Positions 8,255 through 17,153 are shown, counted from the first letter of the stretch. The stretch is 37,856 bases of DNA from Paenibacillus sp. 32O-W (GCF_007679495.1 NZ_VEGP01000057.1:1-37856); one strand, 5' to 3'. Numbers and translations are program-made. The notes: generated from the sequence alone by a model not told the origin.

Positions 8255-8857
8255 GTGAAAATAGCAAAAAGGCTGTTCACCCTAATAGTTCTGCTCCTGG
8301 TACTAGCTGTGCTCTTGACTGCGGCCTTATTGTTTTATGTAAAGCCGGATAAGACTCTGGACCTGAGCTACCGCCCGATAGATATCAGGGATAAAATAGA
8401 ACAGATGATCCGTAACCGGCAGCTTTCTTTTACCCTAAGCGAAGAGGAAGTCAACAGTTTGTTCAAACGAGCGATCAGCGAGCATCCGCTGCCTCTCCCT
8501 CCGGATATCCGAATAGAAGGGGCGGATGTTCGTCTGGCTGAGGGCGGGCTTGTAGCAGACTTCAACCTTCGGTACAAGGAGCGAATTCCAATAGCGGCTA
8601 CCGTATACCTGCGCGCGGAATGGCGCTCTCCGGAATTAGTTGTTGAACTGGAACGGATCAAGGCGAAGCAGCTTACTCTGCCGCAAGCTGTGGTGGAGGG
8701 GCGCCAATATCGCTTCCGGCTGGACGAGCATCTTCCTTCCTTTATCCGAATAACGGATATCGGGATTCAGCCCGGGGGAGTTCGTATCGATTGGGAGGTC
8801 GATCAAGGCCGGGTGGAGGAACTGCTGGAGGACTTTTTGCACCATCGGGGGTATTAG
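8255..8857 (+). CDS. Membrane-anchored extracytoplasmic protein, YpmS/DUF2140-like
   Basis: The product has about 200 residues. One N-terminal transmembrane segment (about 8-28, LFTLIVLLLVLAVLLTAALLF) follows a basic start, so the C-terminal 170 residues are outside. The segment LSEEEVNSLFKRAI followed by alternating beta strands resembles YpmS/DUF2140 proteins, whose function is not established; this match is from memory. I chose the GTG at 8255, which has AGAGGATG nine bases upstream; an ATG at 8246 overlaps that site and is less likely. It follows the helicase stop (8242) closely, suggesting one transcript. Confidence 0.65.
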   Translation: MKIAKRLFTLIVLLLVLAVLLTAALLFYVKPDKTLDLSYRPIDIRDKIEQMIRNRQLSFTLSEEEVNSLFKRAISEHPLPLPPDIRIEGADVRLAEGGLVADFNLRYKERIPIAATVYLRAEWRSPELVVELERIKAKQLTLPQAVVEGRQYRFRLDEHLPSFIRITDIGIQPGGVRIDWEVDQGRVEELLEDFLHHRGY

Positions 8858-8904
8858 GTAAACCGTCCAGCTTGTTTCCAGCGAACGATTTTCCGATCAA
8901 CAAG

Positions 8905-8950
8905 AAGAACCTCGGATCCCGCATTGGGGTTACCGAGGTTCTTTGTCTTG
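8905..8950. terminator. Bidirectional terminator between convergent genes
   Basis: AAGAACCTCGG (8905-8915) and CCGAGGTTCTT (8933-8943) form a perfect 11-bp stem. The same stem occurs again at 29943-29985 after the cytochrome oxidase operon. Confidence 0.75.
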
Positions 8951-9025
8951 TCGAAGATAATATGACCGTAATCCTTACGGGAACGAACACGATTTCCTGC
9001 CATTAATTATCGTATTAGAGTGACC

Positions 9026-10618
9026 TTACTTGGATCTGGAGTACTGCGGAAATATAATTTCACCGGCATTCAGCTTGCGGATCTCTTCTTCGGTCCATCC
9101 TGCCAGCTTGTTGGTCGCCTGAATATTAGTCAGTTTGATCTGATACTTCTCCTGCAGATAAGCATGCAGTTCCGGCCAATCGCTTTCCGTCAGCTCCTTA
9201 AGCTTCTTCTTGCCATCGATTTGAGCGAGAATCACTCCGATCGATTCCGCAGCCAGAGCCGTATTCGGCTGGATTCTGGCGCTGCCGTAAGCGATGGCGG
9301 AGGAGCCGACGTTTTTACCGGCCATAATGACATTATCGTAATTTTTCAGCAGGAAGCTGCGCAGCGGCATCCCGTATTTATCCGGTCTGCCCATCTCGAT
9401 GCCCCACTTCTGTACGCTGATACCCTGCAGATCGAGCGGATATCCTCCAATACTGACATTATCATAGAACATGCGGCCGCCCAGCATGTCCGAAACCTGC
9501 ATGACATAATCGGTCTCGTAATGATCGTACTCGCGGATGTACAGGTAATCCGGGAATCCATTCAGCTCCGCATTTTCCCAGCCGACGATGTTCTTGCGGA
9601 AGTGCTCCAGGATCAACGGGATTTCTGCCTTCCCAAGCTCTATGGCTTCCTTCACGGACTGCTCGTCCGCCGGATTGACATCATAGATCAAAAAGGCATT
9701 GATAATCACTTCCCCGTCCCGCTGGTTAACGGCGTTCAAGCCCCGGAGGAAAACCCGGTCATTGCTGGGCTGATAGGCGGACGTCATTCCGCTCAAGCCA
9801 ATGGCATAGCTTTCGTTAACATTCCCGTAGCCGTACTTTTTGTTCCGCTCGGCGGCAGTCAAGCCGTTGAAATGAGTTTTGAATTTTTGCCAATCGACAT
9901 TTTTGAATTTCATCATCATGCCTGCGCTCATATACTCGATTTCGTTCTTTCCGTAGAAAGCCTCGAGTCCCGGTAACCGGTTTACTTTCAGCTGACCGGC
10001 CATCGCTGCATAATCGGTATTTTCCACAAAATAGGAGGCGGTTATCCGGTGGTGGGAGCCATCGGCCTTCACGTAAAGGATAGAAGTTACCGTTTCCTCG
10101 CCGTTCGCGCCCGGCTTTGTTTCGATCTTCTTCAGCTGTATCCCCGATTCGATCGGTATGCCTTTCGCCAGCTTGTTGTTGTAATAGTCAGTGAACTCCG
10201 AAAGCTTGCGAATTTGACCGGCGCGGAAGCCGTCGAACAGCTCCTTGGCTCTTCCTTGGACCAGCAGCTTGCCGCTGCCGTCTCTCGTTTCATCCAGGAA
10301 CAGCATCTCGCCCTGCAGCAGCTGCCCTCCGATCTTCTCGCGGGGGTCAAGCACTACGACATCCAAGCCTTCATCCTTGGCTGCCCTTGCCAAATACATT
10401 CCTTCCATTTCGCTGCCGATCACGACGATATCCGTAGAGGCCTCCTCAACGTCCGGCTCGGGTTCCGGTGTCGGTTCCTCCTTAACGGCCGCTGAATCAG
10501 GATCACTACCCGATAAATCGGTTAGCGCTTTCGGTGCAGGCCCATTCATAACAATGACTGCCAATACGGCTGCCACGAGAAGGACTAGTCCGGCTAAGAG
10601 GGTCCATTTCAAACGCAT
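9026..10618 (-). CDS. FAD-dependent oxidoreductase, membrane-anchored
   Basis: The 530-residue product has an N-terminal signal anchor (about 7-24, LLAGLVLLVAAVLAVIV), an acidic Pro/Glu linker (about 45-60), and then an FAD_oxidored-type (PF12831-like) domain. The Rossmann loop reads IVVIGSEMEG (64-73). The middle Gly of GxGxxG is replaced by Glu, a GSExEG variant I believe is found in this family. The C-terminal signature is AGKNVGSSAIAYGSARIQPNTALAAE. The enzyme is probably displayed on the outer face of the membrane; its substrate is unknown. AAGGAGAG lies about 12 nt upstream of the ATG. It is divergent from the SLH-domain gene (210 bp shared upstream region) and convergent with the membrane protein gene at 8255. 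Confidence 0.82.
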   Translation of the reverse strand: MRLKWTLLAGLVLLVAAVLAVIVMNGPAPKALTDLSGSDPDSAAVKEEPTPEPEPDVEEASTDIVVIGSEMEGMYLARAAKDEGLDVVVLDPREKIGGQLLQGEMLFLDETRDGSGKLLVQGRAKELFDGFRAGQIRKLSEFTDYYNNKLAKGIPIESGIQLKKIETKPGANGEETVTSILYVKADGSHHRITASYFVENTDYAAMAGQLKVNRLPGLEAFYGKNEIEYMSAGMMMKFKNVDWQKFKTHFNGLTAAERNKKYGYGNVNESYAIGLSGMTSAYQPSNDRVFLRGLNAVNQRDGEVIINAFLIYDVNPADEQSVKEAIELGKAEIPLILEHFRKNIVGWENAELNGFPDYLYIREYDHYETDYVMQVSDMLGGRMFYDNVSIGGYPLDLQGISVQKWGIEMGRPDKYGMPLRSFLLKNYDNVIMAGKNVGSSAIAYGSARIQPNTALAAESIGVILAQIDGKKKLKELTESDWPELHAYLQEKYQIKLTNIQATNKLAGWTEEEIRKLNAGEIIFPQYSRSK

Positions 10619-10828
10619 AATCTTCTTATCTCTCCTTCTTCAGGTTGTTTCAAGGGTCGTTGCTTGCAAGAATGCGGGTTTAAGTAGGAATAGCCACTTT
10701 GTATAGTCTAACATTTTCCTGTTACCCCCTCAAACGATTTCTATCCGGCGAACCGTGTAGTGTACTAAGGGAACCTTTCGCGAACAGGTCTGATCCCATT
10801 TTATTATGTGAAGGAGAGTAGGACATAG

Positions 10829-12088
10829 ATGACAAAAAATACACCATCTTCTATCAAAAAACTGCTGATCGGCGGTTTGACGGCCACCTTCGTACTGGGA
10901 GGAGCATCGTCCGCTTTAGCTTCAGACCATCCCGGAAAAGGAAACTGGGAGAACAGCAAGAAAGAGCAGTCGAAATGGGAACAGAAAGCAGAGAAGGAAA
11001 GCAAGGGTAAAAAAGATACGAAAAATAAATTCAAAGCGGATTTCAATGATATGGTCGGCGGAGATGTGGAATGGGCCAACCGTCATATTGCGAGTCTTGC
11101 AGCTCTGAAGGTATTCGAAGGCTATGAGGATGGAACGTTCCAGCCGCGCAAGCCGGTAACCCGCCTGGAAGCAATCACCGCAGCGGTCCGTTTGTTAGGA
11201 TTGCGGGATCAAGCGGAGTCGGAAGAGGCGAAGAACTCTCCGTTGAATTTCAAAGATGCCGATAAGCTGACAGAGAAATATCCATGGGCTGTCGGATATG
11301 TTTCCGTCGCTCTGAAGAATGATTTGTTCCTGGAAACGGAATCTTCCATTAAACCGGAAGCACCGGCGGATCGTCTCTGGGCAACGATGCTGCTCGTCAA
11401 GGCGATGAAGCTTGAGGATGAAGCGAAGGCCAAGATGAATACGAAGCTTGATTTCAAGGACGCCGACCAGATTCCGGCCGGAGCGGTAGGATATGTTGCC
11501 GTTGCGCTGGAGAAAGGATTAATCCAAGGCTATGAGAACGGCAAGTTCCTCCCCAACAAACCGGTGACTCGCGCTGAGCTTGCTGCCCTGCTTGATCGTA
11601 CGGGAGACCAAATTCCGGACGTGGGCCATTCCTTGCGTGCGGGTACGGTAGTTTATGGCGTGAGCAACAACACGCTCACTATCCGTCAAGGCAATGAGAA
11701 TGTATACTTGAGCTTGGAACCGGATGCCTTTATTTTCAAGAACGGAGTTCGGGTGAAGGCGAGCGATATCCAGCCGGGGGATTTTGTTAAGGTCCGGTTG
11801 TATAACAATACTATCGTCTTTGTCGATGTCATCCACAGCGAGTATGGGAATGCCTTGATAGCCAGAGGAGGATTTGAAAAATTCACGGTGGATCAGCAGG
11901 GAAAAATCAGCTCGATCACAATCACCGAGAAGGTTAACGGACAGGAGAAGAGCGTAACCTATGCGGTAGAGGGTGACGTTCGCTTAATTGGCGATACCTC
12001 CAAGCTGGTTCTGAACCAGCCGAAAACCCAAGTGGAATTGAGCGGCAAAAACAACAAGGTTCAAATCATTCAAGTGATCCAGAATTAA
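10829..12088 (+). CDS. Secreted protein with three S-layer homology (SLH) domains
   Basis: The 419-residue product has a signal peptide (1-32, cleavage likely after ALA), a Lys/Glu-rich stretch (34-68), and three SLH domains at about 71-124, 139-194 and 208-258. The first and third carry recognisable motifs (GYEDGTFQPRKPVTRLEA; GYENGKFLPNKPVTRAEL), and the second is degenerate. SLH triplets bind pyruvylated secondary cell-wall polymer, so the protein should be held on the outside of the cell wall. The C-terminal 150 residues (VVYGVSNNTLTIRQGN..., DIQPGDFVKVRLYNN) are predicted to be beta-rich with no known activity. AAGGAGAG precedes the start by about 11 nt. A strong terminator follows, so it is probably monocistronic. 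Confidence 0.9.
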   Translation: MTKNTPSSIKKLLIGGLTATFVLGGASSALASDHPGKGNWENSKKEQSKWEQKAEKESKGKKDTKNKFKADFNDMVGGDVEWANRHIASLAALKVFEGYEDGTFQPRKPVTRLEAITAAVRLLGLRDQAESEEAKNSPLNFKDADKLTEKYPWAVGYVSVALKNDLFLETESSIKPEAPADRLWATMLLVKAMKLEDEAKAKMNTKLDFKDADQIPAGAVGYVAVALEKGLIQGYENGKFLPNKPVTRAELAALLDRTGDQIPDVGHSLRAGTVVYGVSNNTLTIRQGNENVYLSLEPDAFIFKNGVRVKASDIQPGDFVKVRLYNNTIVFVDVIHSEYGNALIARGGFEKFTVDQQGKISSITITEKVNGQEKSVTYAVEGDVRLIGDTSKLVLNQPKTQVELSGKNNKVQIIQVIQN

Positions 12089-12130
12089 TAGGACTAACCG
12101 ATATTTAATAGATTATCCCGGCAATGATAT

Positions 12131-12187
12131 GCTCCCCTTATTGTAGCAGGTTATATAATAAAACCTGCTACTTTGAGGGGGGCTTTT
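12131..12187 (+). terminator. Strong terminator after the SLH-domain gene
   Basis: GTAGCAGGTT (12143-12152) pairs with AACCTGCTAC (12162-12171). An outer GCTCCCC/GGGGGGC pairing extends the stem, and CTTTTTC follows. Confidence 0.8.
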
Positions 12188-12851
12188 TCATGTCCAAAGT
12201 ATGGATTTCTGGTCATTCTTAACAATCCAAATGATGGGGAAGCCTAACTTGAAGGAAGGTGGAGCTCCTTAAGTTATCCCCTCGGAACCACTCTTTAGTT
12301 TTGGGCAGACAGGATGGTAGCGCTGAATACTTCTCGTATGACGTAGAGCGATCTTATTTCTTTTTGTAGGGCTGCCCATCCATTAGAAATCATGGTGTCG
12401 CCGTGCTCTGCATCAACTTCTTTTTAATGCTTGCTTTACGTGATCTGTCGCACTTGAGCGAAGAAAGTTACGTTCATACAATCTTTTGGGGTTAGCGCTC
12501 TGACGTAAATACACCGGGTTGATTTAATACTACGATAATTTCTCCGTTTGCATATGTTGATGAGTGCCAAGTGTGCTTCATACTAAGGAGCTCAACGCAC
12601 GCAGCTTTGTAGTAGATCTTGGGGGCCGGTCGAACTATCTGAAAATTTAGGGGAAAGGGAGTGACATTTATCTATTTGCGTATGTCTACTATATATTAAG
12701 CCTTATCAAGGAGTATGGGATATTGTGTAATAATTTGTATAAATTTCCAAAAAAATATAGACAAATACAAATTTCAAACTATAATTGGATATAAACACCT
12801 ATTTTTATTCAAAGTGGAAAAAAACATGTAGAAGGGTGGTGTTTACTTTTA
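12188..12851. other. Gene-free stretch with no recognised gene; possible decayed coding DNA
   Basis: No intact gene is seen over 660 bp. On the minus strand, short open segments of 40-50 codons in shifting frames are present between about 12290 and 12640, which may be a decayed gene; I could not recognise the family. The last 150 bp are AT-rich and lead into the next gene. Confidence 0.35.
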
Positions 12852-14048
12852 TTGTCACTTATTTGCTTAAGTATCCAACCTGTTTTTGCACAGAATGAAA
12901 AAACTCCCGATGACCTTCAAATTCAGAAGAACTATCTAGCTGAGTATGGAGTAACAGATGACGAATTTATTAAACTTGAGCACCACAAAGATACCTTAAT
13001 TAGCCTTATCAAGAAAAAAAATCTTAACAAGGAGCAGGCAACCAATCTAAAAAATAGTATGTTAAATCTGGAAAGCGGTAACATTATAACGTTACCGGTG
13101 AAGGATGGTCTAGTTTATGATAATGGACACGCTTTTCCTGTCCCTCATAGAAGTATCCCTGCCGAACAAAATAAAAATGGTAATGAAACGTTAGATACTT
13201 TCACACACAATCAATTGGAACCTCAGCTATTGGATAATGAAAAACTTTCCTCTCCTTTACACGGATCGTTATCTTCAGATGCCGAAAGTCACACAATTAA
13301 CGTACTGCCACCAACTTCATGTGGTTCAGGGGAAGGTTACCATTATATAGTATCTTCAGGTTATGGATATAGACAAGCTAGCGGTGATGTAACTTTACCA
13401 TGGGGATATGCTGTCACTAAATATGTAAACAGCAACGGAATAGAAGTGCAAAATGATATACCGTACATCTTCTTTGGGATATATGTTAATGGAGGCGGAG
13501 GTGCTGATGCAGGTATTTGGTACCGAGGTTATGATGCTAAAGATGCTTATGGAAATGTAATAGCTCCCGCTGGATGGTATACTTTTGTAAATGGGTTTAG
13601 AGCTTATGATGGAGATAATGCATGGCAAAACGGTTACCAGAAAATCCCAACAGGAGTTCCTTTGCAACTTGTTGTAACAGAGTTGAATAACGCAATTGAG
13701 GTTACTGTGTATAATGAAACTAATTGGTCAGTAGCGGCACATAATGTTTTTTCTCGTGCTGCTGCCAATGGCTTTAACCAAAACGGTACCAATACAAGGT
13801 GGAACTCAGAAATTAGTTTAGCGCAGCATTGTACGAGTCCCGGACTTCCATATCGCCAGAATGGAGCGTACATGCTTGGTTCTATTTGGGATAATATTTA
13901 TCTATATACCACATCTGGGTATGGCTTGTGGGATTCAAGAAAGACAACTAGTAACGGTTGGGAGCCAGGATTTAGAACAAATGTCACTTCAGAGTATATT
14001 CATAACCCATATTACAAATATCAAGCTTCTATTGACTATAGATATTAA
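12852..14048 (+). CDS. Secreted protein, YrpD-like, function unknown
   Basis: The frame is about 398 residues. A predicted beta-rich C-terminal half (IVSSGYGYRQASGDVTL..., YVNGGGGADAGIWYRG, LQLVVTELNNAIEVTVYNET) resembles Bacillus YrpD, a secreted protein of unknown function; this is from memory. The N-terminal part (25-110) is charged and probably helical. The start is uncertain. The TTG at 12852 gives an unusually short signal peptide with no positive charge (MSLICLSIQPVFAQ). The frame stays open upstream to 12795 and would encode Lys-Lys-His and a longer hydrophobic core (CLLLLSLICLSIQPVFA) but has no ATG, GTG or other TTG. The gene is much richer in A+T than those on either side, suggesting transfer. 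Confidence 0.6.
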   Translation: MSLICLSIQPVFAQNEKTPDDLQIQKNYLAEYGVTDDEFIKLEHHKDTLISLIKKKNLNKEQATNLKNSMLNLESGNIITLPVKDGLVYDNGHAFPVPHRSIPAEQNKNGNETLDTFTHNQLEPQLLDNEKLSSPLHGSLSSDAESHTINVLPPTSCGSGEGYHYIVSSGYGYRQASGDVTLPWGYAVTKYVNSNGIEVQNDIPYIFFGIYVNGGGGADAGIWYRGYDAKDAYGNVIAPAGWYTFVNGFRAYDGDNAWQNGYQKIPTGVPLQLVVTELNNAIEVTVYNETNWSVAAHNVFSRAAANGFNQNGTNTRWNSEISLAQHCTSPGLPYRQNGAYMLGSIWDNIYLYTTSGYGLWDSRKTTSNGWEPGFRTNVTSEYIHNPYYKYQASIDYRY

Positions 14049-14052
14049 CAAA

Positions 14053-14100
14053 TTTAATAAAAGGGGCTGGCTCACACTTAGAGCAGCCTCTTTTATTAAA
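14053..14100 (+). terminator. Terminator after the YrpD-like gene
   Basis: TTTAATAAAAGGGGCTG (14053-14069) and CAGCCTCTTTTATTAAA (14084-14100) form a 17-bp stem with a single G-T wobble. The remaining 270 bp to the next gene are AT-rich and show nothing recognisable. Confidence 0.75.
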
Positions 14101-14374
14101 TTGGTCTATATAGTATTATAATCAGACATTAACATTCATTGTTTCTGTAACATACGCTAAGAAAGAAATAAGTTGGAGTGAATCAGTTTTGCGGTATGCT
14201 TGGAAAGTGGGGAAGCACGAATATAATTGTATTATTTTACGAAAATGAGAATAAAAGATGCAACATATTTTCTTCATATATCGTCAGATTAATTGTACAA
14301 ATTCATTTTGATATTATCTAAAAGTCTATAAGGAGAAGAATTTTTAAAAAATCTTATTTGGAGCTGATGGATTA

Positions 14375-14977
14375 ATGAAAAAGACTATCAAGGGGTTAGT
14401 TTACGGTTTAACCATAGGGTTAACCGTAGGATTATTTAGTACAGCGTATGCAAGTGATACGATCCAAGCTTTTCTCTTTCCGTCAAAAATTATAATAAAT
14501 GGGAAGGAGGCAGTAATTGACAATGAGTATAATATAATTAATTATAACGGTCATGCTTACTTGCCGATACGTTATATTGGTGAATATATTGGAGGAACAG
14601 TCGATTTTATTGAGAATTCCAATACTATTACGTTGAATTATTTACCGTATGGAAGTAAATTTTTGACCGATTCAACCTCTCCATCTTTTCATGTAGGCAA
14701 CATTCATATTGAACAAGATGGAAGCAAATCTGTCGTAACCGGACTTATGTTCATTGATGATGATGCTTCAAATAGAGCTCATTCGATTTCCTTTTCACTC
14801 AAGTTCTTGGATAGTACTGGAAAAGAACTGGGCACCTATATTCATCCCTTAGTTGATCTGAATAAAGGGGAAATCACTTACTTTGAAGGTTCTTTGGATG
14901 CGGATGTATCCTCTTTTAGTGACGTTATTCTAGATACCGGAATCTTTGACAGGGTTAAGCTCCCCCATAATATGTGA
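14375..14977 (+). CDS. Secreted protein with copper-amine-oxidase-N-like (stalk) domain
   Basis: The 200-residue product has a signal peptide ending near YASD (about 27). A domain at about 32-90 (FPSKIIINGKEAVIDNEYNI, HAYLPIRYIGEYIGGTVDF, NTITLNY) is typical of the copper amine oxidase N-terminal/stalk domain found on Firmicute surface proteins. A C-terminal beta-sandwich at about 100-195 (GNIHIEQDGSKSVVTGLMF...ISFSLKFLDSTGKELG) resembles FxLYD-type domains. No catalytic residues are visible, so it is more likely a binding or scaffolding protein. GGAG lies about 10 nt before the ATG. Like its left neighbour it is strongly AT-rich, and the two form an island of different composition. Confidence 0.72.
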   Translation: MKKTIKGLVYGLTIGLTVGLFSTAYASDTIQAFLFPSKIIINGKEAVIDNEYNIINYNGHAYLPIRYIGEYIGGTVDFIENSNTITLNYLPYGSKFLTDSTSPSFHVGNIHIEQDGSKSVVTGLMFIDDDASNRAHSISFSLKFLDSTGKELGTYIHPLVDLNKGEITYFEGSLDADVSSFSDVILDTGIFDRVKLPHNM

Positions 14978-15247
14978 GCGTTAAGGCCTACAATAAGCTA
15001 ACCTATTGATCCGCAAATAGTTATCGATATTTATTGGAAGCGTCCGAATCCATGTTAAATTAATGGGACGATGGGTAGATGAGGTCGGTGGAGGAAGTTG
15101 TCTCAGCGAAGCGTCCTACGTTTATGTTGATAGTATACTTCCCAGTTAAGGAGCACAAAACAATCTCTTGTAGGTATTCCGAAAAAACTTTAATTTTATT
15201 ATAAAGATCTATCTGAAGTAGGAAAACGGAAGTGCTGCCGAATGACA
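14978..15247. other. Gene-free stretch, nothing recognised
   Basis: This region after the AT-rich island holds no convincing open frame, hairpin terminator or RNA gene that I can see. It leads directly into the 61-bp tandem repeat. Confidence 0.4.
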
Positions 15248-15405
15248 GGGATAACGGTCAAAAGGACCGGGAAAGGGACACGTGCCCATGTAAAGTAACT
15301 GAGCGTAGGGGATAACGGTCAAAAGGACGGAGACAGAGACACAGGCCCATGTAAAGTAACTGAGCGTAAGGGATAACAGTCAGAAGGATGGGAAAAGAGA
15401 CAACG
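15248..15405. repeat. 61-bp tandem repeat, 2.6 copies
   Basis: Units begin with GGGATAAC at 15248, 15309 and 15370, an exact period of 61 bp. Each holds GGGATAACGGTCAAAAGGA (third copy slightly changed) and ends with GTAACTGAGCGTA. The same core words recur in the larger array at the right end of the window. Confidence 0.85.
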
Positions 15406-15455
15406 ACCAAATGGATGCCGATATCATGACCGGTTTCAAGCTTTAGCGCAACGAA

Positions 15456-15486
15456 AAAGAGCCAACCGTATGGGTTGGCTCTCTTT
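15456..15486 (-). terminator. Terminator of the aminotransferase gene
   Basis: GAGCCAACC (15459-15467) pairs with GGTTGGCTC (15473-15481). Read on the minus strand, the stem is followed by TTTTTCG. Confidence 0.75.
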
Positions 15487-15541
15487 CGTAAACATTTCGG
15501 CTTAAATCCGTATAGCTCTCTGTAATAAACGGTATCGTTAC

Positions 15542-16846
15542 TTAAACCGCCGCTTCTTCCAAATCTTTAACTCCTTGATAGATCAGATGGAACAGGTCTT
15601 CAATCTTCTCTTCCTCTATACACGAGAAGGCTACCCGCAGATCGGTTTCGCCCAGGGCAATTGTCCCGATTCCATATTTATCCAGAAGGTGAGAACGCAG
15701 CTGTTCGGCATGCACCGATTTCAACTTAAGACACATGAAGTATCCTGAATTGAAAGGATAGTATTCCCAGACGTCGTCGAATTTGCCACTGTCGAGAACG
15801 CTCTTTACTTTATTGGCGCGCCCCTTCATAATGGCGAATTTTTCTTCCTTCTGCGCTTGGAAATCCGGCGATTTCAAAGCATGCAGGACGAAGGTTTGCG
15901 ACGGATGAGGCCCGCTGGAAATCGTTGCGCGGATAATGCCCAACGTTTTTTGCTCCAGGGCACTCAGGACCGCTTCGCTGGTAGAGCCGTAGGTGATGAA
16001 CCCGACGCGGAAGCCCCAGACATATTCTTCCTTCGTAGCTCCGTCGACCTTAACGGGAAGGATGCGCGGATCCAGGCCGCACAGCGAGCCGAATAGGGAC
16101 TCGTGGACCGAATCCTCGAAGAAGAGCCCGAAATAGGCATCGTCCGTTACGGCCACGACACGGATTCCCGCTTCAGCTCCTGCTTGGATGGCGGCAACGA
16201 TTTCACGGCCTTCCTCAGGACCCGGGGTGTAACCGGTCGGATTGTTGGGGAAATTCAGGATGACTATAGCTTTTCCCTTCTCTTTCTGAGCAAGAATAGC
16301 ATCCCGCAGCCCTTGGGAGTTGAACCGGTTATCGGCATTATAGAGCGGGTAATGAACGATTTCCGCTCCTCTGCGGATACCGAAGGTCAGTTCATAGTTT
16401 TCCCAGTTCTTGTCCGGGATAATGACGGCGTCCCCATGGTCTGCGAACAAGTCGGCGACAATGCTCAAGCCGTGTGTCAGAGCGTTCGTCGCGACCGGAT
16501 TGCCGAAGCTCTTGCCCTCCAGGCTGGGGTTCTCCTCCAGCATCTTCTTCCTCCAGGCTGTGCGCAGCTCGGGCTTGCCGGCCGGAGGGGCATATTCATA
16601 AATATCTTTGGGAGAGTAAGCGGACAAGGTATCCTGGATAACCTTAAGATGCATCGGCTGTCCGTTCTCCAGGGCAATGCCGATCGTTGCGTTATATTTA
16701 TCCGCCTTTGCCTTCGCTTCGGCGGACTGGCTAAGAATTCCCACTTTAGGGAAGTAAATTTGTTTGCCCAGTCCGGAGAGCATGCCGTAGACATGCGGGT
16801 TTTCCCGTTCGATAGTTTCGTTAAGTTGTTTAGCCAGCTCGTTCAT
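15542..16846 (-). CDS. Class I/II pyridoxal-phosphate aminotransferase
   Basis: The 434-residue product is a fold-type I PLP enzyme. NNPTG is at 201-205, VTDDAYFG (Asp235/236 and Tyr238 contact the cofactor) follows, the Schiff-base Lys is most likely Lys272 in ATKEEYVWGFRVGF, and the carboxylate-binding Arg lies near the C-terminus (DLRVAFS). The Lys lies in a GATKEEYVWGFR context rather than the common SxSK, as in a subgroup of aspartate/aromatic-type transaminases; the amino acid substrate cannot be told. The ATG at 16846 is preferred, with GGGAAGGA about 10 nt upstream; the frame is open further upstream but the extension overlaps the predicted promoter. It is divergent from kduI, but no shared function is evident. 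Confidence 0.85.
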   Translation of the reverse strand: MNELAKQLNETIERENPHVYGMLSGLGKQIYFPKVGILSQSAEAKAKADKYNATIGIALENGQPMHLKVIQDTLSAYSPKDIYEYAPPAGKPELRTAWRKKMLEENPSLEGKSFGNPVATNALTHGLSIVADLFADHGDAVIIPDKNWENYELTFGIRRGAEIVHYPLYNADNRFNSQGLRDAILAQKEKGKAIVILNFPNNPTGYTPGPEEGREIVAAIQAGAEAGIRVVAVTDDAYFGLFFEDSVHESLFGSLCGLDPRILPVKVDGATKEEYVWGFRVGFITYGSTSEAVLSALEQKTLGIIRATISSGPHPSQTFVLHALKSPDFQAQKEEKFAIMKGRANKVKSVLDSGKFDDVWEYYPFNSGYFMCLKLKSVHAEQLRSHLLDKYGIGTIALGETDLRVAFSCIEEEKIEDLFHLIYQGVKDLEEAAV

Positions 16847-16892
16847 AGAGGATTCATCCTTCCCAACAGCGATAGTAAAGATTTTAGGGAAT

Positions 16893-16921
16893 ATTATATC
16901 ATTTTCCTCGCAGGGAGTCAT
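16893..16921 (-). promoter_or_regulatory. Probable sigma-A promoter of the aminotransferase gene
   Basis: On the minus strand ATGACT (16916-16921) and a perfect TATAAT (16893-16898) are separated by 17 bp. The predicted leader is about 40 nt. The rest of the 307-bp divergent region shows a short inverted repeat TTACC-N8-GGTAA at 17056-17073 that could be a kduI operator. Confidence 0.5.
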
Positions 16922-17153
16922 CCGTTTCAAGGAAAGGGGTGATTGTCTCCGATCAAGGAGGAAGGCCGGGCCATAACTTGGGTTGATAGGTTTGAATAAT
17001 GGAAAAATGCCGGTCTTAATTGACCGATCAATGCTGATAGTTTTGCCACGGTACGTTACCAAAAATCTGGTAAATTGGCACTTTTTCATTTTATTTGTTA
17101 GTATAGTAGATGTGCACTGTTCTTTACCATTACTCAAGGAGGATTTACTAGGT

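Noticed and set aside
9020-9976. A 318-codon plus-strand frame opposite the membrane-anchored FAD oxidoreductase
   Set aside because: Shadow frame; the minus-strand protein has recognisable family motifs and a ribosome binding site.
10619-10828. A specific divergent promoter pair between the FAD oxidoreductase and SLH genes
   Set aside because: The 210-bp region must hold both promoters, but no hexamer pair with good spacing stood out enough to annotate.
17075-17107. kduI promoter TTGGCA / TATAGT
   Set aside because: The two hexamers are 21 bp apart, too far for a sigma-A promoter, and no better pair was found.
16847-17137. N-terminal extension of the aminotransferase by 97 codons
   Set aside because: The extension covers a perfect TATAAT with a matching -35 and has no ribosome binding site; the family starts near the ATG at 16846.
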